A stretch of DNA of 64,000 bases from Haloarcula halophila (GTDB taxonomy: Archaea; Halobacteriota; Halobacteria; Halobacteriales; Haloarculaceae), in assembly GCF_029278565.1 (NCBI RefSeq), contig NZ_CP119559.1:1426001-1490000 (forward strand), read 5' to 3'. The notes under the pieces are model-generated. The model worked only from the letters and a program-made list of their open reading frames with translations. It searched no databases and was not told the DNA's origin. Positions 9,096-17,614 of the stretch are shown here, one piece after another (position 1 is the stretch's first letter; each line of letters opens with the position of its first letter). The position numbers and the translations under genes were made by a program.

Positions 9096-9323
9096 ATGGC
9101 ACAAACACGGAACATGGACCACGCGACGATGGCCAAGCGGGGCTTTCTCCTCGGCGTCGGCCTGTTCGTCGTCGGTGCACTGGGCGAGACCGTCGGACAG
9201 GCCGTCGCCGGTCCGCTCCCCGGCTGGGAACAACTCCTCCTGACGAACATGGAAGCGTTCGGTATCGTGATCGGGTTGCTGTCGCCGCTCGTGTTCGGGA
9301 TCATCCTGCCGCTGACCGAGTGA
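9096..9323 (+). CDS. Small two-span membrane protein
   Basis: 75 residues. A polar N-terminus (MDHATMAKRG) is followed by two hydrophobic helices (FLLGVGLFVVGALGETVGQAV and AFGIVIGLLSPLVFGIILPL). The MDHAT-x-AKRGF opening is one I associate with small haloarchaeal proteins, but the function is unknown. A TCTTTACG box about 26 bases before the ATG suggests a leaderless transcript divergent from the gene at 8769-9014. Confidence 0.65.
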   Translation: MAQTRNMDHATMAKRGFLLGVGLFVVGALGETVGQAVAGPLPGWEQLLLTNMEAFGIVIGLLSPLVFGIILPLTE

Positions 9324-9356
9324 GCCGCCAGCCGTCGGCACCGAAGTTGGTAGAAG

Positions 9357-9365
9357 CTATTTATC
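9357..9365 (+). promoter_or_regulatory. TATA-like box for the gene at 9388
   Basis: CTATTTATC is centred 27 bases before ATG 9388, the spacing expected for a leaderless haloarchaeal mRNA. Confidence 0.55.
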
Positions 9366-9387
9366 CCGACCACGACAACCACTGGTC

Positions 9388-9783
9388 ATGCAGACATCAC
9401 GGTTTACGACCGCTTCGGCCGCAGTCGCGTTGCTCGGCTGTCTGGTCGCGTTCGTCGCGCCGCTGGCGCTCGGTGCCAGCCCCGGCATCCGCGGGAGCGT
9501 CACACTGTCGGCCGTCGTCGGGGCCGTCTTCGCCGGCAAGAACGCACAGACGATCCGCGACCGCGGGCGGCCCCGTTTCGCCGCGGGCGTGATGGCGACG
9601 GTGCTGGGTGCCTGGCTCATCGTCGCGCCGCTACAGTACGAGGCCGTCGGGCCGGCACTGACCGCGACCACGCAGTTCGGCGGGATGTGTCTGGCGGCGT
9701 TTTCCGCCTACACCGCCCTGGTCGCTATCGAGGGGTATCTCGGGGACACCGACGCGCCCGGTGACGACACCGGTTACGCGTAG
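9388..9783 (+). CDS. Four-span membrane protein, unknown function
   Basis: 131 residues with four hydrophobic spans. A first pair (AAVALLGCLVAFVAPLALG and VTLSAVVGAVFAG) and a second pair (GVMATVLGAWLIVAPL and TTQFGGMCLAAFSAYTALVAI) look like an internal repeat. Small proteins with two paired spans and a W in the third span occur in the SPW-repeat family, a weak resemblance only. The last ten bases overlap the end of the convergent ygfZ-like gene. Confidence 0.65.
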   Translation: MQTSRFTTASAAVALLGCLVAFVAPLALGASPGIRGSVTLSAVVGAVFAGKNAQTIRDRGRPRFAAGVMATVLGAWLIVAPLQYEAVGPALTATTQFGGMCLAAFSAYTALVAIEGYLGDTDAPGDDTGYA

Positions 9784-10859
9784 CGGGGCCGCCGCGCCGA
9801 GTCGCCGGAGCCGTCGACGAACGGCAGGTCAGCGAGGACAGCACCGACCTCGCTGCCGTCGACGCGGACGGTCAGGTCTTCTTCGGGTAGCTCCCAGTCG
9901 ACGGTCGCCAGCGCGATCGACGCGTCGAGGGACGGGCTCTCGACGGCGCGGGTCACCGATCCGACGTGGTCGTCGCCGGCGAAGACCGCCGCGCCAGCCT
10001 CGGGCAGGGCATCGACGCGGAGGCCGACCAGACGCGTCCGCGGGTGGCCGCGGTTCTCGATGCGCGAGACGACCTCCTGGCCGACGTAACAGCCCTTCTC
10101 GAAGTCGAGCGCGGTCCGGAGTCCGAGATCGTTGGGGAGCGCACCCTCGATCTCCGTCTCGAACAGCGGCGTCCCTGCTTCCAGGGTCAGCGTCTCCCAG
10201 GTTCGGTAGCCGAAGGGGACGGCGTTGAGCCCGCGGTTGACGAGCGTGTCGAAGACGCGTTCGGCGTCGTCGGCGCCACAGACCACGTCGAAACTCTCCT
10301 CGCCGGAGAGGTCGTCGGTGCGGATCACCGTCACGCCGGCGTCACCCAGTTCGCCCCGCTCGAACGACAGCGGGGCCTCGGGTGTCCCGGTCTGGTGGAG
10401 CACGCTCGCGATCTTCTCGGTCGCCTTCGGACCGTGGACGCCGAAGACCGCGAAGTCGTCGGTCGCGACGGTGATCTCGACGTCCTGGATGAACGTCTTC
10501 TCGCGCCACTCCTCGGCCAGCGGTTCGGCCCGCTGGGGTGGGGTAAACACCAGCAGGCGCTCGCCAGCGTTGTAGACGTACATGTCGGTCTCGACAGCGC
10601 CCTGTGGGTCCAGCAGGAGCGCGTAACACCCCTCGCCGTCGCCGTCGGGGACGCGGTTCGAGACGGCGTTGTCGACGTAGTCGATACGATCCTCGCCGGT
10701 GACGACGAGGACGCCGTAGCCGAACTCACAGACGCCGACGACGTTGCGGACCGCCCGGTGGGTCCGCTCGGGGCGGCCGTAGGTGTCGACGACGCGGCGG
10801 CCGCCGACGGACCGGAACGTCGCCCCGTGGGCCTCGTGGATGTCCTGGAGAACAGTCAT
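9774..10859 (-). CDS. ygfZ: YgfZ/GcvT-like folate-binding protein (iron-sulfur cluster maintenance)
   Basis: 361 residues of the aminomethyltransferase fold. The diagnostic K-G-C-Y-x-G-Q-E motif (FEKGCYVGQEV) lies about two thirds in. The family Cys and folate-binding fold are linked to repair or assembly of certain 4Fe-4S enzymes (COG0354, CAF17/IBA57/YgfZ). True GcvT proteins lack this motif, so YgfZ is the better call. The N-terminus MTVLQDIHEAHGATF resembles that of GcvT relatives and supports the start. The gene is probably monocistronic. Its 3' end overlaps the opposite gene by ten bases. Confidence 0.88.
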   Translation of the reverse strand: MTVLQDIHEAHGATFRSVGGRRVVDTYGRPERTHRAVRNVVGVCEFGYGVLVVTGEDRIDYVDNAVSNRVPDGDGEGCYALLLDPQGAVETDMYVYNAGERLLVFTPPQRAEPLAEEWREKTFIQDVEITVATDDFAVFGVHGPKATEKIASVLHQTGTPEAPLSFERGELGDAGVTVIRTDDLSGEESFDVVCGADDAERVFDTLVNRGLNAVPFGYRTWETLTLEAGTPLFETEIEGALPNDLGLRTALDFEKGCYVGQEVVSRIENRGHPRTRLVGLRVDALPEAGAAVFAGDDHVGSVTRAVESPSLDASIALATVDWELPEEDLTVRVDGSEVGAVLADLPFVDGSGDSARRPRYA

Positions 10860-10897
10860 CGCTCCCGGATGGGGGCTTGGGAGGCAAAAGCGTCCCG

Positions 10898-12151
10898 TTA
10901 CTGTCGCCGGGCGGCCAGCGCCGACAGCAGCGCCACGGCGACGACGGCGACGGCAGGCGTGAAGCCGGGACCGTCGACCTCGATCAGCCCGCCGGGGCCG
11001 TCGGTCGGTGTCGGGGTCGCTGTCGCGGTCGGCGTGGCAGTCGCGGTCGGCGTCGGCGTGGGCGTCGCTTCGTCGCCGCTCTGGACGCCTTCGACCACGA
11101 TGCTCGTCGAGAGCGAGTCCGACCGAGCGGAGAACTCGACCGGCCCGGCGCTCGGTATCTCGGCGGTCAGGACGCCGTTCGCGTTCGTCGTCCCGATCGA
11201 ACTCCCGTTGCGAGCGACCGTCGCCCCTTCGACGGGGTCACCGTACTCGTCCCGCACGGTCAGGCGGGCCGTCTCACCGACGACGATCCGACGGTTGTCC
11301 GAACTGAGGTTGAGCCGCGGCGTCCGCTGGATGGTGGCGTTGAGCGCCGTCTCGGACTCTCGGACTGTCAGGGTCTGGCGAACCGTCTCGTAGCCGTCCT
11401 TGGTGATCGTCGTCCGGTACTGGTCGTTGACCGGGACCCGGATCGTCGCCTCACCGTTCGAGAGCGTCTGGACCGAACCGGCCGAACCGACCGTGACCGT
11501 CGCGTTCCGCACCGGCTGGGGCTCCTCGAAGTGATCGTCGGTGACCGTGAACGTGACCAGCGCCGACCCCTCCTCGATCGTGATTTCGCGACGCGGTTGC
11601 CCTTCGAGGACGCGGGTGACCCGGGTGTCGAAGTAGCCGGCTTTGGAGACGGTGACGCGGTACTCCCCCTCCTCGATGCGCTGTGAGGTCATCCGGCCGT
11701 CCTCGTCGGTCGATCGGTCGGTAACGAACTTGCCCGAGCGATACAGCGTCACCCGGGCGTCGGGGACCGGTTGGCCGTTACCGTCGACGGCGGTGATGGT
11801 GGCGACGGTCGCCTCCGAAACCTCGACACGGACCTCCCTGCTGGAGGCGTCTTCGACCGACACCGGCGTGTTCCGGACGTAGGTGTCGTCGTCGATGGTG
11901 ATCGTGACATCCGCTCCCTCGGGAACGTCGACGAGCGCCTGGCCGTTCGCACGTGTCGTCTCGTTGATCGGGCCACCGCCGTCGTTCCACGTCGCGGAGA
12001 CGCCGGCACCGCTGACAGGGTCACCGTCCTGATCGACGACGGTGACGGTGAATGTCACCTGAGACTGTGCGACAGCAGGAGCAGGGACAAGTGCCGCCGT
12101 CAACCCCACTGCGAGGAGACAGACAGCGAGCGACCGCCACGGGGTGTGCAT
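10898..12151 (-). CDS. Secreted PGF-CTERM protein with carboxypeptidase-regulatory-like repeats
   Basis: 417 residues. It has an N-terminal signal peptide (SLAVCLLAVGLTAALVPAPAVAQ). Four or more beta-sandwich repeats follow, of the type QPVPDARVTLYRSG ... GEYRVTVSKAGY and PEGADVTITIDDD. These resemble carboxypeptidase-regulatory or PEGA-like modules used in adhesion. A Thr/Pro-Ala/Thr linker (TPTPTPTATATP) precedes the C-terminal sorting tail DGPGFTPAVAVVAVALLSALAARR. PGF-CTERM tails are cut by archaeosortase A and joined to lipid, so the product should be anchored at the cell surface. The linker is a likely site of O-glycosylation. Function beyond adhesion or surface structure is not visible. 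Confidence 0.85.
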   Translation of the reverse strand: MHTPWRSLAVCLLAVGLTAALVPAPAVAQSQVTFTVTVVDQDGDPVSGAGVSATWNDGGGPINETTRANGQALVDVPEGADVTITIDDDTYVRNTPVSVEDASSREVRVEVSEATVATITAVDGNGQPVPDARVTLYRSGKFVTDRSTDEDGRMTSQRIEEGEYRVTVSKAGYFDTRVTRVLEGQPRREITIEEGSALVTFTVTDDHFEEPQPVRNATVTVGSAGSVQTLSNGEATIRVPVNDQYRTTITKDGYETVRQTLTVRESETALNATIQRTPRLNLSSDNRRIVVGETARLTVRDEYGDPVEGATVARNGSSIGTTNANGVLTAEIPSAGPVEFSARSDSLSTSIVVEGVQSGDEATPTPTPTATATPTATATPTPTDGPGGLIEVDGPGFTPAVAVVAVALLSALAARRQ

Positions 12152-12172
12152 AGTCGGGATGATACGTGGCGG

Positions 12173-12181
12173 CCGTAAATC
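12173..12181 (-). promoter_or_regulatory. TATA-like box for the PGF-CTERM gene
   Basis: On the minus strand GATTTACGG is centred about 26 bases before the ATG at 12151, consistent with a leaderless transcript. Confidence 0.45.
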
Positions 12182-12199
12182 TCTGTCGGCAGGATGAGA

Positions 12200-13141
12200 T
12201 TATCGGCGTCCCGACGTTTCCCGGTCGACCAGCGCCGCCACTTCCCCGGCCTCGATGGGGACCAACGGACCGGGCATGGTCCGTGCCAGCGCGGCGGCGG
12301 CAACCCCGTACAGCAGCGCTTCGTCGGTCGCACTGCCGGCGATCAGCCGGTCGATGACCGCCCCGACGAACGCGTCGTGTTGGCCGGAACTGTCGACGAT
12401 ATCGGTCTCGATGGCGTCTCGTTCGTGGACGACGCCGTCGTGGTACGCGACCGCGCCGTGTTCGCTGCGCGTGAGAAAGACGTAGTCGAAGTCGTACGAC
12501 GAAGCGAGCGTGTGTGTCAACTCGCGTGGGGAACCGCTGCGGTCGAAGACGGTCGTCGCCTCGTCCTCGTTGAGAAAGAGGACGTCGACGGCGTCGAAGA
12601 GACGCTCCAGGCGCTCACGGGCCGTGTCGGCGTCCCAGAGTCCGGGGTCGAAGTCCAGATCGAGCGCTCGGGCCCCGGAGGTAGCCCGCAGGACTGCCCC
12701 CAGCGTCTCGGCGGCGGTGTCCGACAGCGCGGCCGTCGACCCCGCGGCGAACACCACGTCGGCAGCCTGGATCACGTCCATCGGCAGTTCGCCAGGCGTG
12801 ATCGTCGCGGCCGCGACGCGCTCCCGGTCCTGGATGAGCCGATCCTCGCGGGGCGGCGCAGCGTCCTCGTAGAAGGTCAGCCCCTGCCGATCCCCGTCGT
12901 CGGACCAGACGACCTCCGTCTCCAACCCGTGTTCGTGGAGTTCGGCGACGACACGCCGTCCCAGCGGCGTGTCCGGGAGCTTCGAGAGCCAGACACTCTC
13001 GGTCCCGAGCCGACTGGCCGTCGTCGCGACGTTGCTCGCGGTCCCGTCCGCACGCAGGGACACCTCTCGGGCCGTCTCGAACCGGTGGCCCTCCGGCGGG
13101 GCGAACCGAAGGGCCGTCTCACCGAAGCTGACGAGTGTCAT
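12200..13141 (-). CDS. PfkB-family carbohydrate kinase with altered active-site motifs
   Basis: 313 residues of the ribokinase fold, starting MTLVSFGETALRFAPP like haloarchaeal 2-keto-3-deoxygluconate kinases. The segments LSKLPDTPLGRRV and LDLDFDPGLW also fit sugar kinases of this group. Both family signatures deviate. The usual GGAxxN substrate motif reads DGTASN, and the usual DTxGAGD ATP-site motif reads DSSGQHD. The catalytic base Asp is retained, but the small GAG anion-hole residues are replaced by GQH. It may be a kinase with a different phosphoryl donor or substrate, or a weakly active paralogue. It is not obviously in an operon with other sugar genes. Confidence 0.8.
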   Translation of the reverse strand: MTLVSFGETALRFAPPEGHRFETAREVSLRADGTASNVATTASRLGTESVWLSKLPDTPLGRRVVAELHEHGLETEVVWSDDGDRQGLTFYEDAAPPREDRLIQDRERVAAATITPGELPMDVIQAADVVFAAGSTAALSDTAAETLGAVLRATSGARALDLDFDPGLWDADTARERLERLFDAVDVLFLNEDEATTVFDRSGSPRELTHTLASSYDFDYVFLTRSEHGAVAYHDGVVHERDAIETDIVDSSGQHDAFVGAVIDRLIAGSATDEALLYGVAAAALARTMPGPLVPIEAGEVAALVDRETSGRR

Positions 13142-13223
13142 ACCACGCCAATCGGCAGTATCCGACTTAGTTCACACGCCTCCTTCGGTGAATCCGACCG
13201 GCGGGTATCCCGAACGAACGCGG

Positions 13224-15368
13224 TCAGTCCCGGCGGCCGCCGTGACCGGGGTAGTCCCGCTCGAACCGGTCCTGGAGTTCGGTGTGATCGATCTCGATGA
13301 TCGTCGGCCGACCGTGGGGGCAGGCGTAAGGGTTCTCACAGTCGTCCAGGGCCGCCAGCAGCTCCCGGACCGACCCCTCGGCCAGCGAAGTGTTGCCCGT
13401 CACCGAGGGGTAACAGGCCAGGTCGCCCAGCAGTTCGTCGGCCGCCGCCTCGACCGTCGCCGCGGCCTCGTCGGCCCCCTCGACGAACGCCCCCAGCACG
13501 TCCCGGACGATCTCCGGTCCGGCAGCGTCGGCGATGACACCGGGGAGGGTGCGTACCTCGACGGTCCGTTCGCCGGTCCGGGCGGTGTGAAAGCCCAGGC
13601 TCGCCAGCGCGTCCGTTCGGTCGGCCAGTACCGCCGCCTCTCGGGCAGTGAGCTCCAGTTCGACCGGCTCGGCCAGCGCCTGTGTGGTCGTCTCGCCGTC
13701 GAACTTCGCCTGCAGTCGCTCGTAGTTGACTCGCTCGTCGGCGGCGTGCTGGTCGATCACCACGAGCCCGTCGTCGGTCTCCGCGACGACGTAGGTCTCC
13801 TGGAGCTGGCCGAGAATCCGCATCGACGGCAGCCGGTCGTGGTCGGTCTCTGGGTCGCCGCCGATTCGGGCCTGGTCGTGCCCGCCGGCGAACTTCCGGT
13901 CGGAATCCGAGCCGGAGTCGGTCGAGCCGGCCGTACCAGCGCTGTCGCCGGAATTCGGCCGTGTCGCCGTCTCGGAACTGTCCAGGCCCGCGTCCCCGCC
14001 GGACTGTCGATCCGCGTCCGTCTCCGTAGCGGAGTCCGGCCGGTCAGTGGCTGTGGTGTTCCTCTGGGACCCTGACGGCGACCCTGAATCGCCGGCGGTC
14101 GTCCCGCTCGCCCCGCGACCGGCGGCGCCGGACGAGGACGGACTCGAAGCGGTGGTGTCCTCGCTGTCGGTTCCACCCGAAGTGGTGGTGTCGGACGGAG
14201 TCGGGGCGGTATCCGTCGACCCCCTGTCGGCCGCTCCATCGCTGTTCGGCGTGATCTCGGTCTGTTCGGGCTGTGAGCGGCCGCGTGGAGCAGTCGAGCG
14301 CAACAGCCCCTCGCGCAACAGGGCGTCCTCGACGGCCGTCCGGACCTGCTCGCGGACCCCCTCGTCGTCGGCGAAGCGGACCTCCATCTTGCGAGGATGG
14401 ACGTTCACGTCCACGTCGCCGGCCGGTACGTCCAGAAAGAGGACGGCGAAGGGATAGCGGTCCGGCGCCAGTTGGGTCCCGTAGGCGTCGATGGCGGCGT
14501 CGTGGGCCGTCTTCGCCCGGACGTACCGCCCGTTGACGTACGTCGAGAGGTACTCCCGGCCGGCCCGTGTGATCTCTGGATGCGAGACCAGCCCGTGGAC
14601 ACCGTCCAGCGGTCCGTCCGGGAGGTCCTCGCCGTCACTCCGCGCGTCACTTCGTTCTCCGCTCCGTCGGTCCGCGGGGCTCGCGCCCGCGTGGACCGCT
14701 ATCATCGACTCGGCGACCTCGCGGCCGTAGACCGACAGCACGGTCTCCCGGAGGGTGCCCTGGCCGGTCGTGGCGAACGTCTCGCGGCCGTCGTGGGACA
14801 GCGAGACGGCCACGTCGGGGTTCGCCAGCGCGTAACTCGTGACGACGGTGTTGACGTGGGCGAACTCCGTCGAGGCCTGCTTGAGGTACTTCCGGCGGGC
14901 CGGGACGTTGTAGAAGAGGTCGTCGACGGCGACGGTCGTCCCCTCCGGACAGCCGGCCGGCCCCACGTCGGTCACCTCGCCACCCTCGACGACGAGTTCG
15001 GTCCCCACGTCGCCGCCGCGGGGTCGGGTGGTGATCGTCAGCCGCGAGACGGCGCCGATCGCATGTAACGCCTCCCCACGGAATCCCAGCGTGCCGACGC
15101 CACCCTCCAGGTCGGCGATGTCGCTGATCTTCGAGGTCGTGTGTTGCTCGACGGCCCGCTGGACCGACTCCCGATCCATGCCGACGCCGTCGTCGCTGAC
15201 GCGGACCCCTTCGGTCCCGCCGGCCTCGACGGTCACCTCCACCCGGTCGGCGTCGGCGTCGATGGCGTTCTCGACCAGTTCCTTCACGACGGAGGCGGGC
15301 CGCTCGACCACCTCGCCGGCCGCGATGCGTTCGACGGTCCGCTCGTCGAGTTGCTGGATGTCGGTCAT
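13224..15368 (-). CDS. mutL: DNA mismatch repair protein MutL, endonuclease type
   Basis: 714 residues. The N-terminal GHKL ATPase shows the family motifs AAGEVVERPASVVKELVENAID, DDGVGM and TLGFRGEAL. A Ser/Thr/Asp-rich disordered linker covers about residues 370-510. The C-terminal domain contains the metal-binding endonuclease motif DQHAxxExxxxE near residue 538 and a CPHGRP motif near residue 681. This protein should therefore nick DNA itself, unlike E. coli MutL, which relies on MutH. It works with MutS, and two mutS genes lie in this window. The start MTDIQQLDERTVERIAAGE is canonical. Confidence 0.95.
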   Translation of the reverse strand: MTDIQQLDERTVERIAAGEVVERPASVVKELVENAIDADADRVEVTVEAGGTEGVRVSDDGVGMDRESVQRAVEQHTTSKISDIADLEGGVGTLGFRGEALHAIGAVSRLTITTRPRGGDVGTELVVEGGEVTDVGPAGCPEGTTVAVDDLFYNVPARRKYLKQASTEFAHVNTVVTSYALANPDVAVSLSHDGRETFATTGQGTLRETVLSVYGREVAESMIAVHAGASPADRRSGERSDARSDGEDLPDGPLDGVHGLVSHPEITRAGREYLSTYVNGRYVRAKTAHDAAIDAYGTQLAPDRYPFAVLFLDVPAGDVDVNVHPRKMEVRFADDEGVREQVRTAVEDALLREGLLRSTAPRGRSQPEQTEITPNSDGAADRGSTDTAPTPSDTTTSGGTDSEDTTASSPSSSGAAGRGASGTTAGDSGSPSGSQRNTTATDRPDSATETDADRQSGGDAGLDSSETATRPNSGDSAGTAGSTDSGSDSDRKFAGGHDQARIGGDPETDHDRLPSMRILGQLQETYVVAETDDGLVVIDQHAADERVNYERLQAKFDGETTTQALAEPVELELTAREAAVLADRTDALASLGFHTARTGERTVEVRTLPGVIADAAGPEIVRDVLGAFVEGADEAAATVEAAADELLGDLACYPSVTGNTSLAEGSVRELLAALDDCENPYACPHGRPTIIEIDHTELQDRFERDYPGHGGRRD

Positions 15369-15498
15369 GTCGGTCCCCGCGTGGTCATTATCGCTCGTAA
15401 CGGACGCAGCGACTTGAGCGTGACTGGCTCGCGTCTATCACCCATCGTATGAAAACTGTTAACAGTGGGCAGTCCTCAGCATCGAGCGGTGAGTGACG

Positions 15499-15669
15499 AT
15501 GTGTCACCACAGAGATCACGATAGCGAGTGGACGACAGCAAAGGAGTCGCTGGACACCGACGAGGAGACCGAGAGTGAAGAGACTGATCCCGACCTACCG
15601 TCGTTCCTCAGCGAGACGGCGACAGAGGAGGACGTCGAGATCCTGACCGACGGCGGCGACGAGGCGTAG
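15499..15669 (+). CDS. Small acidic haloarchaeal protein (56 aa)
   Basis: ATG 15499 opens a 56-residue frame starting MCHHRDHDSEW and ending with an Asp/Glu-rich region (TDEETESEE ... DLPSFLSETATEEDVEIL). The Cys-His-His opening and acidic tail resemble short unannotated proteins found throughout haloarchaea. The N-terminal C/H cluster could bind a metal, but that is inference. Codon use fits the neighbours (G/C at most third positions). It lies between mutL (divergent) and the HAD hydrolase gene. Confidence 0.6.
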   Translation: MCHHRDHDSEWTTAKESLDTDEETESEETDPDLPSFLSETATEEDVEILTDGGDEA

Positions 15670-15746
15670 CAACCGGCCGTTTTTTCCACCGTGTGTCGAC
15701 CGGGCGAGTGAAGTGTCCCCACGGCGACTGCGGGAGTACGACACCG

Positions 15747-17000
15747 ATGGAGCAGTACGACCAGCTCTACCGACTCTACGAGGACATGGACACGGCGACA
15801 CTGCGGGCCTACCAGGAGTTCGTCGATCTGTTCCCGCCGCTTGACTCGCCGATCACGCTCGAACAGTGGGGCGAGATCAAGGAGGAACTGGAGGGCCGGA
15901 AGGCCGTCGTCGCCGAGCAGTTCCCGGTCACCGGCGAGACCTACGCCGAGATCGCCGCACGGCTCACCCGCGACGAGGCCTTCACCGCGCTGGACCTCTA
16001 CACCAAACACGACCGGGCGGTCAACGTCCTCGTGTTGGACGTCGACGAGACGCTCCGGTCGGCCGGCTACACCGACAACGAGATCCCCCGCAATACGCTG
16101 CACCTGCTGACCGAGTTCCACGAGGCGGGTGTCCCCATCGTCGTCTGTACCGGTCAGACCCTGGAGAACGTCAAGGGGTTCACCATCCAGGGACTGGGCA
16201 ACGACATCGTCTCCTCGGGGTCGGTCAGCATCGTCTACGAGTCCGGCAACGGTGTCTTCACGCCCGGCCACGGCCCGGACACCAAACGACTCCTCTACGA
16301 GGACCTTGATCCAGCTATCGTCGGCGTCTTCGATGCCGTCCGCCGGCGCGTCCTCTCGGAGGCCCCCGAGGGGTTCGCTCACCGAGTCCACCTCCAGGGC
16401 AACGAGTTCAACGTCACGCTCAAACCGAACGCCGAGATCGGCAGCGAGACCGCCGTCGAAGTCATCGACGAAGGGGTCGGATACCTCTGTGATCTGATCG
16501 GCCGCGTCGTCGCCGACGAGACCGAGACGGCCCTCGACCGCCCGGCGGCGGCCGCCAGGAGCTACTTCGGCCGCGATCCCGAGATCCGAGCGGTGTTCGA
16601 GGACGACGAGACCGTCGACGTGGACCTCGACGCCGTCCCCGAGGCGTTCCTCGACGTGCTCGAACGGATCGACGTGGGTTACTACGAGGGCGACGCCGTC
16701 GAACTCGTCAGCCTGGAACTGGACAAGGCCGCCGGCGTCGAGGCCGCGCTGGACGTACTGGACATCGCGGACCCGTTCGCGCTCGTGATGGGCGACAGCA
16801 AGAGCGATCTCCGCGTGATGGAGTGGGTCGCCGAGCGCGACGCCGGCATCGCTGCCGCGCCCGACCACGCGTCGAGCGACGTCCTCGCCCACGTCCGGTC
16901 CCACGACGACCTGGTCTTCGAGGCCGGCGACGCCACCTCGGTGCTTCGGGTCGCCTACGGGAGCCGGCTGCTGGCGGCGCTGGACGACCGTCGGCCCTGA
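15747..17000 (+). CDS. HAD-superfamily hydrolase
   Basis: 417 residues. HAD motif I is VLDVDETL (nucleophile Asp near residue 97). Motif II is probably VVCTGQT, and motif IV is MGDSKSDL near residue 348 followed by VAERDAGIAA. The long cap between residues ~115 and 330 is unlike small phosphatases and contains FTIQGLGNDIVSSGSVSIVYESG, reminiscent of Cof-type phosphatases that read sugar phosphates. The substrate is unknown. A ~95-residue helical N-terminal extension (YDQLYRLYEDMDTATLRAYQEF) precedes the HAD core. Start ATG 15747 is chosen because upstream in-frame sequence is not protein-like. Confidence 0.8.
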   Translation: MEQYDQLYRLYEDMDTATLRAYQEFVDLFPPLDSPITLEQWGEIKEELEGRKAVVAEQFPVTGETYAEIAARLTRDEAFTALDLYTKHDRAVNVLVLDVDETLRSAGYTDNEIPRNTLHLLTEFHEAGVPIVVCTGQTLENVKGFTIQGLGNDIVSSGSVSIVYESGNGVFTPGHGPDTKRLLYEDLDPAIVGVFDAVRRRVLSEAPEGFAHRVHLQGNEFNVTLKPNAEIGSETAVEVIDEGVGYLCDLIGRVVADETETALDRPAAAARSYFGRDPEIRAVFEDDETVDVDLDAVPEAFLDVLERIDVGYYEGDAVELVSLELDKAAGVEAALDVLDIADPFALVMGDSKSDLRVMEWVAERDAGIAAAPDHASSDVLAHVRSHDDLVFEAGDATSVLRVAYGSRLLAALDDRRP

Positions 17001-17041
17001 GCGACACCAAAAGATTAGACGCTCCAGAGTCCAGTACGGGT

Positions 17042-17548
17042 ATGTCCCTGGACTCGGTGTTCGGGCAGGTCCCGGACCCACAGTCACACTCGTTTCCCAG
17101 TTACTCGCTCCCACAGGGCGAGCCGGTGCGCCCGATCGCAGTGACGGCGGCCGAACTGGAGACGCTGTTGTCGCTCTACGAGACGTTCGCGGCGGTCGAT
17201 CCGACCGGGATCGACAGCAACCCGTTCCTTCGGGCGACCAGCGACTTCCTCGAAGAGACGTTCGGGACGACCCTGGAACGGCCCGACGACCGGCTCCACG
17301 AAGATATCGCCTCGATGCTCAACGACTTCGCCGAGGCCGTAGACGGGGCCACGGTCGGCGTCGTCGACGCGACCGCACTCCACCACCGGACGCTGTATTT
17401 CTTCCTGACGGGAGCGAAGGGGTATCACCTGGCACCCCACATCCAGTTCGATCCGGACCCGGCAGCCGTCGAGACGCTAAACGAGGTGTTCCAGCGGGTA
17501 CTCGACCAGGAGTTCTACCTCAAACGCCCGAAGTCGGTCCTAGAGTAG
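17042..17548 (+). CDS. Haloarchaeal hypothetical protein, 168 aa
   Basis: A soluble acidic protein with no recognised motif (MSLDSVFGQVPDPQSHSFPSY ... FYLKRPKSVLE). It has helical segments around AAELETLLSLYETFAAVD and EDIASMLNDFAEAVDGATVGVV. It follows the HAD gene after 41 bases on the same strand, but an AAAAGATTAGA box about 28 bases before ATG 17042 suggests its own leaderless promoter. It is convergent with mutS. No function can be assigned. Confidence 0.65.
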   Translation: MSLDSVFGQVPDPQSHSFPSYSLPQGEPVRPIAVTAAELETLLSLYETFAAVDPTGIDSNPFLRATSDFLEETFGTTLERPDDRLHEDIASMLNDFAEAVDGATVGVVDATALHHRTLYFFLTGAKGYHLAPHIQFDPDPAAVETLNEVFQRVLDQEFYLKRPKSVLE

Positions 17549-17614
17549 CGCCGCCTTCGGGTTCCAGTCGCCGGTCGACAGGTGGCTACCGGTATCAGTG
17601 TCACCGTCGTGGCG

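Noticed and set aside
15516-17114. A 532-codon open frame opposite the HAD hydrolase gene
   Set aside because: It crosses several real genes in antisense and shows no family motif.
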